29,277 bases of DNA from CAYPOY01 sp964412395. GTDB taxonomy: Bacteria; Chloroflexota; Anaerolineae; B4-G1. Shown here piece after piece: positions 17,301 through 24,300 of the stretch. The DNA is taken from assembly GCA_964412395.1 (NCBI GenBank), contig CAYPOY010000015.1, forward strand, positions 1-29,277, in the 5' to 3' direction. Position 1 is the stretch's first letter. Every line of letters starts with the position of its first letter. Below the pieces are notes generated by a model. The model was not told the DNA's origin, made no database searches, and was given only the letters and a program-made list of their open reading frames with translations. Position numbers and translations under genes: made by a program.

Positions 17301-17969
17301 GTTCCCGGCGCTGTCTACCGTCTCCAAGGCCCAGTCGGACCCATTGTAAGTGGCGTATTTCAAGTCCGCGCCTTCAATCTCGTAGTAGCTGATGTGGGGG
17401 TGATCGTTGCCGGCCAAAGCCAGCGAGGTGTACATACCTGCAAAGCCCAGGCTATCCACCGTTTCCGAGACCCACGCAGAGCCACTGTAATACGCATACT
17501 TGAGTGCTCCCTGGTTGCTGTCGTGGTAACTGACGTGGGAATAGCCGTATGAATCCAGCGCCAGCGAGGTGTACGCGCCTACACCTGCGGCGCCGTCCAC
17601 CGTCTCGGTGGTCCAGGCGGAACCGTTGTGAGAAGCGTGTCTCAGCCCGTCACAAGCCTGTTCGGTCCCCCGGCAATAACTTATGTGCGGAGAATCATAC
17701 TTGTCCACTGCCAGGGATGCATACCATCCCGCGTCCCCACCGTCGTCCACCGTCTCGATCTGCCAGGTCAGGTCTGCCAGGCTTTGGATGGAATGGGCAG
17801 TCTCCTCGACCTGGACTGGCGCCGGCTCGGTCTGCCAGGCCTGTGGCGCTGCCTGTACCTGTTTCGGGCCGTCGGCGGCTGCAAATGCGCCCGCCAGCAA
17901 CTCTAGCAGAAGGATAAGGGATAGCCCTATCCTTCCCAAGAGCCAGGGAATTTGTGTTCTCGTGTTCAT
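11322..17969 (-). CDS. Giant C25 (gingipain-like) peptidase with propellers
   Basis: A 2215-residue exported protein. Start ATG 17969 has GGAGGTAAGCG before it and opens a signal peptide (cleavage near AFA-A, residue 30). Order: seven 48-residue ETVDxAGDVGxYTSLALD repeats (66-394, likely a seven-bladed propeller); two Ig/PKD-like domains (396-595); a CARDB-like domain (597-690); an FN3 domain (695-790); two further beta domains; then peptidase C25. The catalytic His is in YRGHGS (H1691) and the Cys in FTCLSGNY (C1726), a spacing of 35 close to that in gingipains, and NLYGDPKYG near 1815 is the usual domain end. Between the C25 halves (1385-1670) sit six FG-GAP/VCBS-like repeats (AAGDVNDDGVDEIVIAD). 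CARDB-like domains follow and the protein ends VYLPLIVRN. It is likely a surface cysteine endopeptidase, perhaps a processing enzyme. Confidence 0.88.
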   Translation of the reverse strand: MNTRTQIPWLLGRIGLSLILLLELLAGAFAAADGPKQVQAAPQAWQTEPAPVQVEETAHSIQSLADLTWQIETVDDGGDAGWYASLAVDKYDSPHISYCRGTEQACDGLRHASHNGSAWTTETVDGAAGVGAYTSLALDSYGYSHVSYHDSNQGALKYAYYSGSAWVSETVDSLGFAGMYTSLALAGNDHPHISYYEIEGADLKYATYNGSDWALETVDSAGNVGKYTSLALDGANRPHISYYDHTNGNLKYAHYNGFAWISETVDSAGDVGQYTSLALDAGGDAHISYYEVTNGNLKYAHYDGSTWISETVDNAGDVGQYTSLALDADGYPHIGYYDVTNGNLKYAHYDGSTWISETVDNAGDVGQYASLALGTGDRPRIGYYDDSNDNLKYAVGPPPPVPLESVSLNGPATALTGEAVVFTATVSPPDATPPITYTWQAIEQSTVVTTTSDTSNTVSFAWADPGTKTVTVTAENCGGRDSDMVTINIEAPPPVCPVPLSAVDLGGPTTVVSGTAAVFTATAGPADATPPITFTWEASEWEAPLVEVLDVPTSTQVITWQVSGDQAITLTAANCGGALTTHRQVEVAPQPLPDLLVTDIEVDGNQIYFQLMNAGTAATSHIFRMTLSVDGFAVHQLWWTSDLEPGERLSVGSPSPIICSEEEDTIEICLDTDGVIMEEDETNNCRQEIRICDAQPPEVVSGPEVTDIMTNSATIHWETDEPAVGIVHYDYMAGQYRHTAPYPPPEQSLTHTVTLDNLIPSRLYQYKLHNQDPSDNEHWSRIFYFETAPDTDHEPEITGMQVSPVRDGSDVYSIQATVSYTQAVERVEFLFDGMPIAADYSGRFDLATGETTYEGIINPRRVGLEPGEFYGVQHAVQASAFSYAGAGNYFPYQFAPQDMVVDIDLEFLSPYPNHTVYIIEPQVPPGREIWVEIFAAEYRGECAWDHSGNDPDPGLNPPRCDEVMHEVAQVDLYIDDTLVMTRTPPSDAFRTAYIWQLDGMPPGNHSICARAEASNGFDEYNCLIVKIVQREPCISLTRRVTYEDNALQVQLRVENEASVTLDALIERIEENVTGLQAIDETSGSYHLTSGYTGWDNDEQNVNEITIDFTRGGASDGLHLNPGEAFTVTYGLVPVLFEDEMTYAIGAEPVILYRAGQTEPEIYDLPSPYAYPVTGSGVGLLSYAVSYALEHADYLIVTNPGRLYALYVDDEVDTLLSTMATLAYLKQGALGYLRTYDENTLDELVDPDFDLWATQLHSNFSTPDGGYLLIVGETEIVVAYGPWGVSLSDHNYADFTGATVLPDMIVSRIIGDSAADLTIPIQTSIGVHMGNPGYGFDFSHALLTSGTGEGTSTFMSHVDDLADILEPEVSTAKVHWKHSIPVRSFNWAFGEHDDLAAGDVNDDGVDEIVIADRDDHFYILDTNGTLLGEFNREGISNEFEEGDRLAVGDVRFNPGEEILIGDRNDNIYVYDQYGQELNHFDVDFAMFDGLATGDVDDDGMDEIVYVSWDQDLIAIYEGCGTFIHSFVHYSSKHDSVAVADVCEDDAAEIIVANRSQDVIYVYRPDGSLFTTFHLWDHRPFDKGDDLAAGDFVGSDGKAEILIGDQTGSVWAWTYYSTTDTVEFTVTVGFNPYDFQQYDAIAAGDMVGDYHDEILLANQIGRIRVLDENYCDRMHADFRAQTQGRDILAYRGHGSCTGWSCGLTPFRFSPDNPLDFGGVNPAAFGFTCLSGNYHDPRKWGIQDHNIAEALMQNGVAAYLGSTEVSYRGANWDAAQYLFNNWDGSVPVGDAFYGLECHKWLEDDPYWIYEYNLYGDPKYGAVTQRLSDSAAPAAAIQSPASNLVVSVPDYEVAQVDGLDQAEIPGGALWLEGGDYRVPYWITTLDYPAGERVQEVTLLDRSGLITDTGLLIPIETLATDCPCTAGTLEPVAPPNLEDWDGWFNGPGEVYDWRIEDHPDGSSTLIVAIYPFYYNPLTTDVKFYTSYTFDLQTITTTAAIERLVVTQAPYLPGDEVQVDLWLDNDGEAQDVLVSAVIESAGTGDLAGGLPLRVLNNLSDWSSLTLSWDSSGVEQGDYVIAVELKDSEGNVLDTATEEFALGITAGEVTTLTATPDLFKPGDTIAISMVFSNTGTVLVTGTAIIRVQPTDSVTATATFTHTVANLAPAEAITFDDAWDTTGAAEGDYRILGYVQYDARTTAPKVITVSTERRVYLPLIVRN
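16880..17080. repeat. Near-identical 144-bp units in the N-terminal propeller
   Basis: The stretch around 16880-16935 recurs at 17024-17079 with a 144-bp offset, equal to one 48-residue propeller repeat. Blades five and six of the C25 protein therefore arose by recent duplication or are kept alike by gene conversion. Confidence 0.7.
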
Positions 17970-18017
17970 CGCTTACCTCCATAAGAGTCAGGGAAATGGA
18001 AGGCCGTTACTGAGCCT

Positions 18018-18050
18018 ATTCTAGCACCCTACCGTCAAAAAAACGTCAAA
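18018..18050 (-). promoter_or_regulatory. SARP-like operator and promoter of the C25 operon
   Basis: On the minus strand TTTGACG lies at 18050-18044 and 18039-18033, exactly 11 bp apart, followed after 9 bp by the -10 box TAGAAT (18023-18018). The predicted start near 18011 gives a leader of about 42 nt to the C25 ATG. The element matches the one at 5217-5249 in nearly every base, including the TAGGGTG spacer. It lies 16 bp from the -35 box of the divergent SARP gene, so one bound protein could control both directions. Confidence 0.75.
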
Positions 18051-18065
18051 AGGGCAACGCTTCCT

Positions 18066-18094
18066 TTGCCTGTGATGTCCAATGGTGGTATAAT
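18066..18094 (+). promoter_or_regulatory. Sigma70-type promoter of the SARP gene
   Basis: TTGCCT (18066-18071), a 17-bp spacer and TATAAT (18089-18094) with an upstream TGG form an extended -10 promoter. Transcription should start near 18101, leaving about 33 nt before the ATG. No good Shine-Dalgarno sequence is visible in that leader. Confidence 0.65.
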
Positions 18095-18133
18095 TTCTTT
18101 CATCTACCCTCTGCTGGCTACAAATCACTGACG

Positions 18134-21100
18134 ATGGCCAAACTAACGATTTCTTTGCTGGGGTCTTTCCAGGTCACTCTCGACGGCGAACCGGTCACCG
18201 GTTTCACCACTGACAAGGCACGGGCGCTGTTGGCCTACCTGGCCGTCGAAGCGGACCGCCCCCATCGCCGGGATGCGCTGGCCGGGCTGCTGTGGCCCGA
18301 CCAGCCCCAGCGCAAGGCACGCCAGAACCTGCGCCAGGCGCTCTCTCATCTGCGCCAAGCGATAGGTGACCGGGATGAGGCCACACCGTTCCTGCTAGTC
18401 AGCCGTGAGACAGTCCAGTTCAACACCGCAAGCGACCATTGGCTGGACACCGCTGCGTTCACTGCCCTTATCGAGGCCTGCAGAGACCACCGGCACCGTC
18501 GCCTGGAGACGTGTCTTCCCTGCATGCGGCGGATGGAGCGCATGGCCACGCTGTATCGAGGAGACTTCCTGGCACAGTTCTTCCTCAGCGACAGCGACCT
18601 CTTTGAGGAATGGGCGTTGCTCGAACGGGAGTGGCTGCACCGCCAGGCAGTGGAGACGCTCTCCCACCTGGCCGGCTATTACGAGCGGCGTGGTGACTAC
18701 GAGCAGGCGCGCCACTATGCCTGGCGACAGGTGGAACTTGAGCCCTGGTGCGAGGAGGCCCACCGCCAATTGATGCGCCTACTGGCGCTGGATGGGCAGC
18801 GCAGCGCAGCCCTGGCCCAGTATGAAATCTGCCGCCGGGCGCTAACCGAAGAGTTGGGCGTCGAGCCGACGGCCGAGACGGTGGCGCTGTACGAACGGAT
18901 CCAGGCGGCGGAGCCAGAAACCACGTTTTTTCCTAAAAACCTGGTTTCTCTCCCTCCCTCACCCACCCCCTTCGTCGGCCGGGAGGAAGAACTGGCAGAG
19001 TTGGCCGAATTGCTGGCAAACCCCGATTGCTGCCTCTTGACCCTCGCCGGCCCCGGCGGCATCGGCAAAACCCGCCTGGCGCTTCAGGTGGCGGCGGACC
19101 AGATCGGGGCCTTTGCCCACGGTGTCTATTTCGTGCTCCTCGCCCCCGTCAGTTCAGCCGAGCACCTTGTTCCCACGATAGCGGATGCCCTCGGTGTCCC
19201 CTTCGACGGCCGCCAGAATCCCAAAGAGCAACTCTTTAACTACCTGCGTGAGAAAGAGATGCTGCTGGTGCTGGACAGCCTGGAGCACCTGCTCCCCCCC
19301 GCACGTGGGGGGGACAGAGGGGGGGCGGGGTTACTGGCCGAGATGTTGAAACGTGCGCCGGACGTGGTGCTTTTGGTCACTTCGCGGGAACGGTTGAACC
19401 TGCAAGAGGAATGGGTGTACACGGTCGAGGGGCTGACGTACCCGGAAGGGAAAGCCGCGGACGGGTCTGCTCTGAGCCTCTCGGCTTCGCTCGGGATAAA
19501 CTCCGCCGAAGGGCCAGCAGCCTACAGCGCGATAGATTTGTTCCGCCAGCGTGCTTGCCAGACGTACCGGCGCTTCTCGCTTTCGGAGACAGAAACAGGC
19601 CACGTGGTGCGTATCTGCCAGTTGGTGGAGGGGATGCCGCTGGGGGTTGAGTTGGCTGCGGCCTGGGTGGCAATGCGCTCCTGCGGGGAAATCGCTCAGG
19701 AGATAGAGCACAACCTCGACATCCTGTCCACCTCCCTGCGCAACGTACCCGCCCGCCAGCGGAGTGTGCGGGCGACGTTTGAGTATTCCTGGCAATTGCT
19801 CACAGAGGCGGAAAGGGACATTTTCGCCCGGTTGTCCGTCTTTCGCGGGGGATTTCGGCAGGAAGCAGCCGCTCTGGTGGCTGGAATATCCCCGTTCACT
19901 CTGTCGGCTCTACTGGACAAATCTTTGATCCGCCGTGTCTCATCCGACCGGTATGATATGCACGAACTGCTCAGGCAATATGCGGCCGAGAAACTTGAGA
20001 CCAATCCGCAAAAACACGAAGAAACACAGGTGCAACATGCCCGCTATTTCGCTGCCTTCCTGGAGCAACGAGAAGAGTATCTGAAGGGAGCGAAACAGAA
20101 ACAAACCTTCCTGGAGATCGCCCTGGAGATTGAAAATGCGCGCCAGGCATGGCAACTGGCTGTGGCGCGCGGTAATGTTCACGAGGTTGAACAAAGCCTG
20201 GAAAGCCTGTATCACTTTTACAACGTCCAGAGTCGGTTCCAGGAGGGGATCGAACTCTTTGCCCAGGCGATAGACCAGTGGAGCGGAGACGCACAACAGG
20301 CACGCATCTTCGGCAAAGTCCTGTCCCGCCAGGGTGCGCTTTATCGTTACCTGGGCCTCTATCAGCAGGCCAGAACCTGCCTGGAGCAAAGTCTGGCGAT
20401 CTTTGAGCGCCTGAAAATACAAACCGAGCAAGTCTTCTGCCTGGTCAATCTGGCGAATGTGGCCCGCAATCAGGGGAAATACGGAGAGGCAGAGCGGCTG
20501 TCTCAAGAAAGCCTGGCGCTGTCCAGGCAGGTTGGAGATCGCTGGGGCGCATCGTTTTCGCTCTTCCTGCTGGGTATGGTTCGATATCGGGCCGGAGACG
20601 TGGTTCAGGCAGGGACGTTGTTTGAAGAAAGTCTGGCTATCGGCCGGGAAAGTGGTAATCAGCGTCTCATACTGTCCCCTCTCAACGGGTTGGGAGACAT
20701 TACCTGTCACCGGGGGGATTACGCCAAAGCACAAGTCGTGTTTGAGGAGTGCATCGCATTGAGCCGGGAACTTGGCGACCAATTCAAAGTCGCGATGCAC
20801 CTCAATAACCTGGGCACCGTGCTGCACGTTCTCGAGAAGTACGCAGAGGCCCGGCCGTTTTATCAGGAAAGCCTGGAAATCTGCCGCCAGATTGGCGACC
20901 AGGGAGGACAGGCAATCGCGCTAAGCAACCTGGGCGAAGTGGCTTATGCGCTCGGTGCATATACCGAAGCGCAGGAGTTCTATCAGGAAGGGCTATCCAT
21001 TGGACGCAACATCCAGGATCAGCGGGCCATAATGGCTTGTTTGAACAACCTGGGGGGGACTGCCTGTGCCCTTGAGGACTACCAGGGAGCCAGGACCTGC

Positions 21101-21376
21101 TTTGCCGAGGCCATGAAGATTGCCACGGAGACCCAGACGTTGACGCTGCTATTAAAAGTCCTGGTCAACCTGGCCATCCTCTTTGCCAAGGAGGGCCAAA
21201 CAGACCGGGCCGCGGAGTTGCTTGGGCTGGTGTGCCAACACCCCGCCAGTGAACAGGTGATCCAGGAGAGGGCTGAGCGTTTATGGGATGAGATGGCTCT
21301 CGTTCCACCGGATAGCGTCCCAAGGCCCCTGGATGTGGTTGTCGCCGAGATACTCGCGGAAATCTCCCTGCCTTGA
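18134..21376 (+). CDS. SARP/BTAD-type regulator with NB-ARC and TPR domains
   Basis: A 1080-residue AfsR-like transcriptional regulator, predicted cytoplasmic. Residues 1-95 form an OmpR-type winged helix (KARALLAYLAVEADRPHRRD, then LRQALSHLRQAIGD). Residues about 96-258 are the bacterial transcriptional activation domain, with WALLEREWL and the closing ELGVEPTAETVALYERI. An NB-ARC/STAND ATPase follows, with Walker A GPGGIGKT (306-313, K312) and Walker B LLVLDSLEH (D381). Residues about 690-1050 carry eight or so 40-residue TPR repeats (EARPFYQESLEICRQIGDQ), the likely signal-sensing part. Such proteins bind 11-bp-spaced heptamer repeats and activate transcription when ATP-bound. Two candidate operators lie in this window, one in its own upstream region. 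Interdomain linkers at 18916-18949, 19292-19330 and 19470-19515 carry repeat-like insertions. It meets the FG-GAP gene tail to tail with a 12-bp gap. Confidence 0.93.
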   Translation: MAKLTISLLGSFQVTLDGEPVTGFTTDKARALLAYLAVEADRPHRRDALAGLLWPDQPQRKARQNLRQALSHLRQAIGDRDEATPFLLVSRETVQFNTASDHWLDTAAFTALIEACRDHRHRRLETCLPCMRRMERMATLYRGDFLAQFFLSDSDLFEEWALLEREWLHRQAVETLSHLAGYYERRGDYEQARHYAWRQVELEPWCEEAHRQLMRLLALDGQRSAALAQYEICRRALTEELGVEPTAETVALYERIQAAEPETTFFPKNLVSLPPSPTPFVGREEELAELAELLANPDCCLLTLAGPGGIGKTRLALQVAADQIGAFAHGVYFVLLAPVSSAEHLVPTIADALGVPFDGRQNPKEQLFNYLREKEMLLVLDSLEHLLPPARGGDRGGAGLLAEMLKRAPDVVLLVTSRERLNLQEEWVYTVEGLTYPEGKAADGSALSLSASLGINSAEGPAAYSAIDLFRQRACQTYRRFSLSETETGHVVRICQLVEGMPLGVELAAAWVAMRSCGEIAQEIEHNLDILSTSLRNVPARQRSVRATFEYSWQLLTEAERDIFARLSVFRGGFRQEAAALVAGISPFTLSALLDKSLIRRVSSDRYDMHELLRQYAAEKLETNPQKHEETQVQHARYFAAFLEQREEYLKGAKQKQTFLEIALEIENARQAWQLAVARGNVHEVEQSLESLYHFYNVQSRFQEGIELFAQAIDQWSGDAQQARIFGKVLSRQGALYRYLGLYQQARTCLEQSLAIFERLKIQTEQVFCLVNLANVARNQGKYGEAERLSQESLALSRQVGDRWGASFSLFLLGMVRYRAGDVVQAGTLFEESLAIGRESGNQRLILSPLNGLGDITCHRGDYAKAQVVFEECIALSRELGDQFKVAMHLNNLGTVLHVLEKYAEARPFYQESLEICRQIGDQGGQAIALSNLGEVAYALGAYTEAQEFYQEGLSIGRNIQDQRAIMACLNNLGGTACALEDYQGARTCFAEAMKIATETQTLTLLLKVLVNLAILFAKEGQTDRAAELLGLVCQHPASEQVIQERAERLWDEMALVPPDSVPRPLDVVVAEILAEISLP
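18916..18949. repeat. In-frame palindrome in the BTAD-NB-ARC linker
   Basis: AGAAACCACGTTTTT (18916-18930) and AAAAACCTGGTTTCT (18935-18949) are inverted copies with one mismatch and a 4-nt loop. It encodes ETTFFPKNLVS, atypical AT-rich sequence in a GC-rich gene, exactly at the linker before the PFVGREEEL start of the ATPase domain. Confidence 0.7.
19292..19330. repeat. G/C-run palindrome, copy 1 (SARP gene)
   Basis: CTCCCCCCCGCACGTGGGGG followed by GGACAGAGGGGGGG is read in frame as LPPARGGDRGG just after Walker B of the SARP ATPase. The same element occurs in opposite-strand genes at 24368, 24608, 26288 and 26645. Confidence 0.75.
19470..19515. repeat. REP-like element in the SARP gene
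   Basis: The stretch from GCTCTGAGCCTCTCGGCTTC to CTCCGCCGAAGGG carries inverted CTTCGGCG/CGCCGAAG-type arms and is read as ALSLSASLGINSAEG in a surface linker. It resembles the translated REP elements (ALSLSKG, LRQAQG) common in repeat-rich environmental genomes. Confidence 0.5.
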
Positions 21377-21388
21377 GGGAGCGAATGG

Positions 21389-24300
21389 TCAAGGGAAGAC
21401 TGGACGCAGGGAAGGATAGCGGAGGGCTCTGCGCAGGATAAGGGGCAGGAAGACGTTGTCCAGAGCAGCAGCCGTGACCAGGTCCACAGCCGTGACGTCG
21501 TAGACAGCATCGTGTCCGCTCAACTCACTGGTGGCGGTGACGACGGTCGTGTCTTGCGTGCCGCTGATAGCCGTTGAGGGGGTCTGCACGGTGACGGTGA
21601 TGGGACCGCAACCGAAGGCCGGCAGGGTAACGGTCGGTCCGCCCGACGGCGTGGCGACGGTGATGGCGTAGCTCTGCGACGAAACAGCAGTCAGGGTGAA
21701 CGTCTGCATCTCGCCGATGGGATTGGTCAGCGTGTGAGTGTAGATGGCCGTGTAGCCCGGCAGGACTTTTGCGTTCCGGTCGGGCGCCAGCAGACGCGGG
21801 GTGCGGAAATCTGCCTCCTGCGGGCCGTTCCAGGGTGGGTACAGCCAGCGGCCGCTGGTCTGGCCGAGCCAGTTGCCGGGCCGGTAGAGCAGCCGCACGC
21901 GCCAGCGGTAGATGGTGCCCCCGGTGAGGCCGTCCACGGTCTGGCTCAGGACGACGCTGGTGGTCAGCACGTCGCTCCAGGCGGTGTCCTGAGTCTGTCG
22001 AAGGGCCGGGCTGCTGCCGGAGATGGCGGCGGCAGCGGTGAAGGGGGTACCGAGGGGGGCGAGCTGCCATCGGAACGCCACTGCTCCTCGTCCCAGCGGT
22101 GTCCGCGCGGTCAACTGCAGGTGCACCTGGTTGGCGGAGTTGGAAAGGCCCAGGGAGGCGATGGGAGTGTACCCATCGTTGCGCAATTGGCGTGGGCGCA
22201 CCGGCAGGCCACCTCCGCTGTTCCCCAGGTAAACGAAGGCGCTCCCTTCATCTACTAGCCCGTCGTTGTACGTGGGCGCACCGACGATGAGGTCACTGTA
22301 GCCGTCGCCGTTCACATCCCCGGCGGTGGAGATGGTGAAGCCGTACCCGGCTCCCTCCTGGTCGCCCTCGATGCTCCAGGTGGGGTTGGCGTCCAGGCCC
22401 TCTGGCCCACCCTGGTAGACGAAGGCTGCCCCTTCGTGGGATTGGTCGCTGGCGTAGCCAGGCGCACCGACGACGATGTCGGCGTAGCCATCGCCGTTCA
22501 CGTCCCCGGCAGTGGAGACGGCGAGCCCGAACTTGGCCTGCTCCTGGCCGCCCTTCGCGCTCCAGGCAGGGCTGACGGCCAGGCCCCCCGGGCCGCCGTG
22601 GTAGACGAAGGCTGCTCCCTCGCGCCAGGGGGTGAGCCAGGGAACTTTAGTGTATTTGTAGGCTCCGACGATGACGTCGCTATAGCCATCGTTGTTCACG
22701 TCGCCGGCGGTGGAGACGGCGGTGCCGAACTCGGCATTCGTGAAGACGTCTGTAACCGTCCAGTCGGGGTCCAGGCTGAGGCCCGTGGCCGAGCCATGGT
22801 AGACAAAGGCGGTTCCGTCGAGCTGCTCTTCGGTTTGGGAATTGCCATACCAGGGTGTGCCGATAACGATGTCGCTGTAGCCATCGCCGTTCACGTCGCC
22901 GGCGGTGGAGGCCGAACGGCCGAAGTTGGCGTAGGCCTGGTCGGTCGGATGGGCAGTCCAGGCGGGGTCGGCGGCCAGGCCTGCTGGCCCGCCGTGGTAG
23001 ACGAAGGCGGCCCCCTCGTTCGTCCCTTCGGCGTCGTAGCCGTTGGCCGTGACGATGACGTCCGAGTAGCCATCGCCGTTCACGTCGCCGGCGGTGTAGA
23101 CGGCGGTGCCAAAGCGGGCGCTGATGCCAAAGTGGGCAGTGCCCTGGCCGGCCGGGGGGGCAGTCCAGGCGGGAGTGGTGGCGAGGCCCTTGGGCCCGCC
23201 GTGGTAGACGAAGGCTTTCCCGTCATCTATCTGCTCGCCGTCGTAGCGCGGTGCGCCGACGATGACGTCGGCGTAGCCGTCGTTGTTCACGTCACCGGCA
23301 GTGGCGATGGCGGTGCCGAACCATGCCCACTCCTGGTCGCTTTCCCCCATCCAGGCTGGGCTGTGTGCGGGGCCATCCGGCCCTCCGGCGTAGAGAAACG
23401 CCATCCCTTCCTCGGTCTGGCCGTGGTCGTATCTCGGCGCACTGACGATGACGTCGGCATAACCGTCGCCGTTCACGTCTCCGGCAGTGGCGACGGACCA
23501 GCCGAGGAGAGCTCCGTCCTGCTTGCTTGTGGCATTCCAGGTTGGCGCTGTGGCCAGGCCGCTGGGGCTGCCGTGGTAGACGAACGCCCCTCCCTCGTCT
23601 GTGTGCTCGTGGTCGTAGCCGGTGGATCCGATGGCCAGGTCGCTGTGACCGTCACCGTTCACGTCCCCGGCGGTGGAGACGGCGGTGCCGAAGTGGGCGT
23701 CCTCCTGGTCGGTCGGGTGAGCGGTCCAGGTAGAGTCAGTGGCCAGGCCGGTCGGCCCACCATAATAGACAAAGGCTGCTCCCTCGTCGGGCTGGACGTC
23801 GTCGTAACCGGGCGCGCCGACGATGACATCGGCATAACCGTCACTGTTCACGTCCCCGGCAATGGAGACGGCCGCACCCAGGTGAGCGTCCTCCTGGTCG
23901 CCTGTGGCCGTCCAGTCCGGATCTGTCCAGGTCCCTGAACCTGTAGTGAGCCCGGTCGAACTGCCATGGTAGACGTAGACCCGCCCTGTGTTTGTCAAGG
24001 TGGTGGCATCGAGCATGTCGTAACCGGGCGCGCCAATGACAACATCGGTGTAGCCATCGCCGTTCACGTCCCCGGCGGAGGAGACGGCAGCGCCAAAGTA
24101 GGCGTCGTTCTGGGCTCCCGGGGCTGTCCAGTCCGCGCAGCCTGTGGTGAGCCCGGTTGGGCTTCCGTGATAGACGTAGGCTCGCCCTGAGTCTCTCAAG
24201 CTGAGGGTGCCGGTGACGTTAACCCCGGGCGCACCGACGATGACGTCGGTATAGCCGTCCCCGTTCACGTCCCCGGCAACGCCTACGGAGGTGCCGAAGT

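Noticed and set aside
16870..17780. Regular spacing in the C25 gene considered as a CRISPR array
   Set aside because: The period is 144 bp, the units are degenerate and each is one protein propeller repeat in frame.
22436..23938. A 500-codon plus-strand open frame opposite the FG-GAP gene
   Set aside because: It mirrors the FG-GAP repeat period in reverse (VAIAVHVAGGGDGGAE), as expected from the complementary strand of a repeat.
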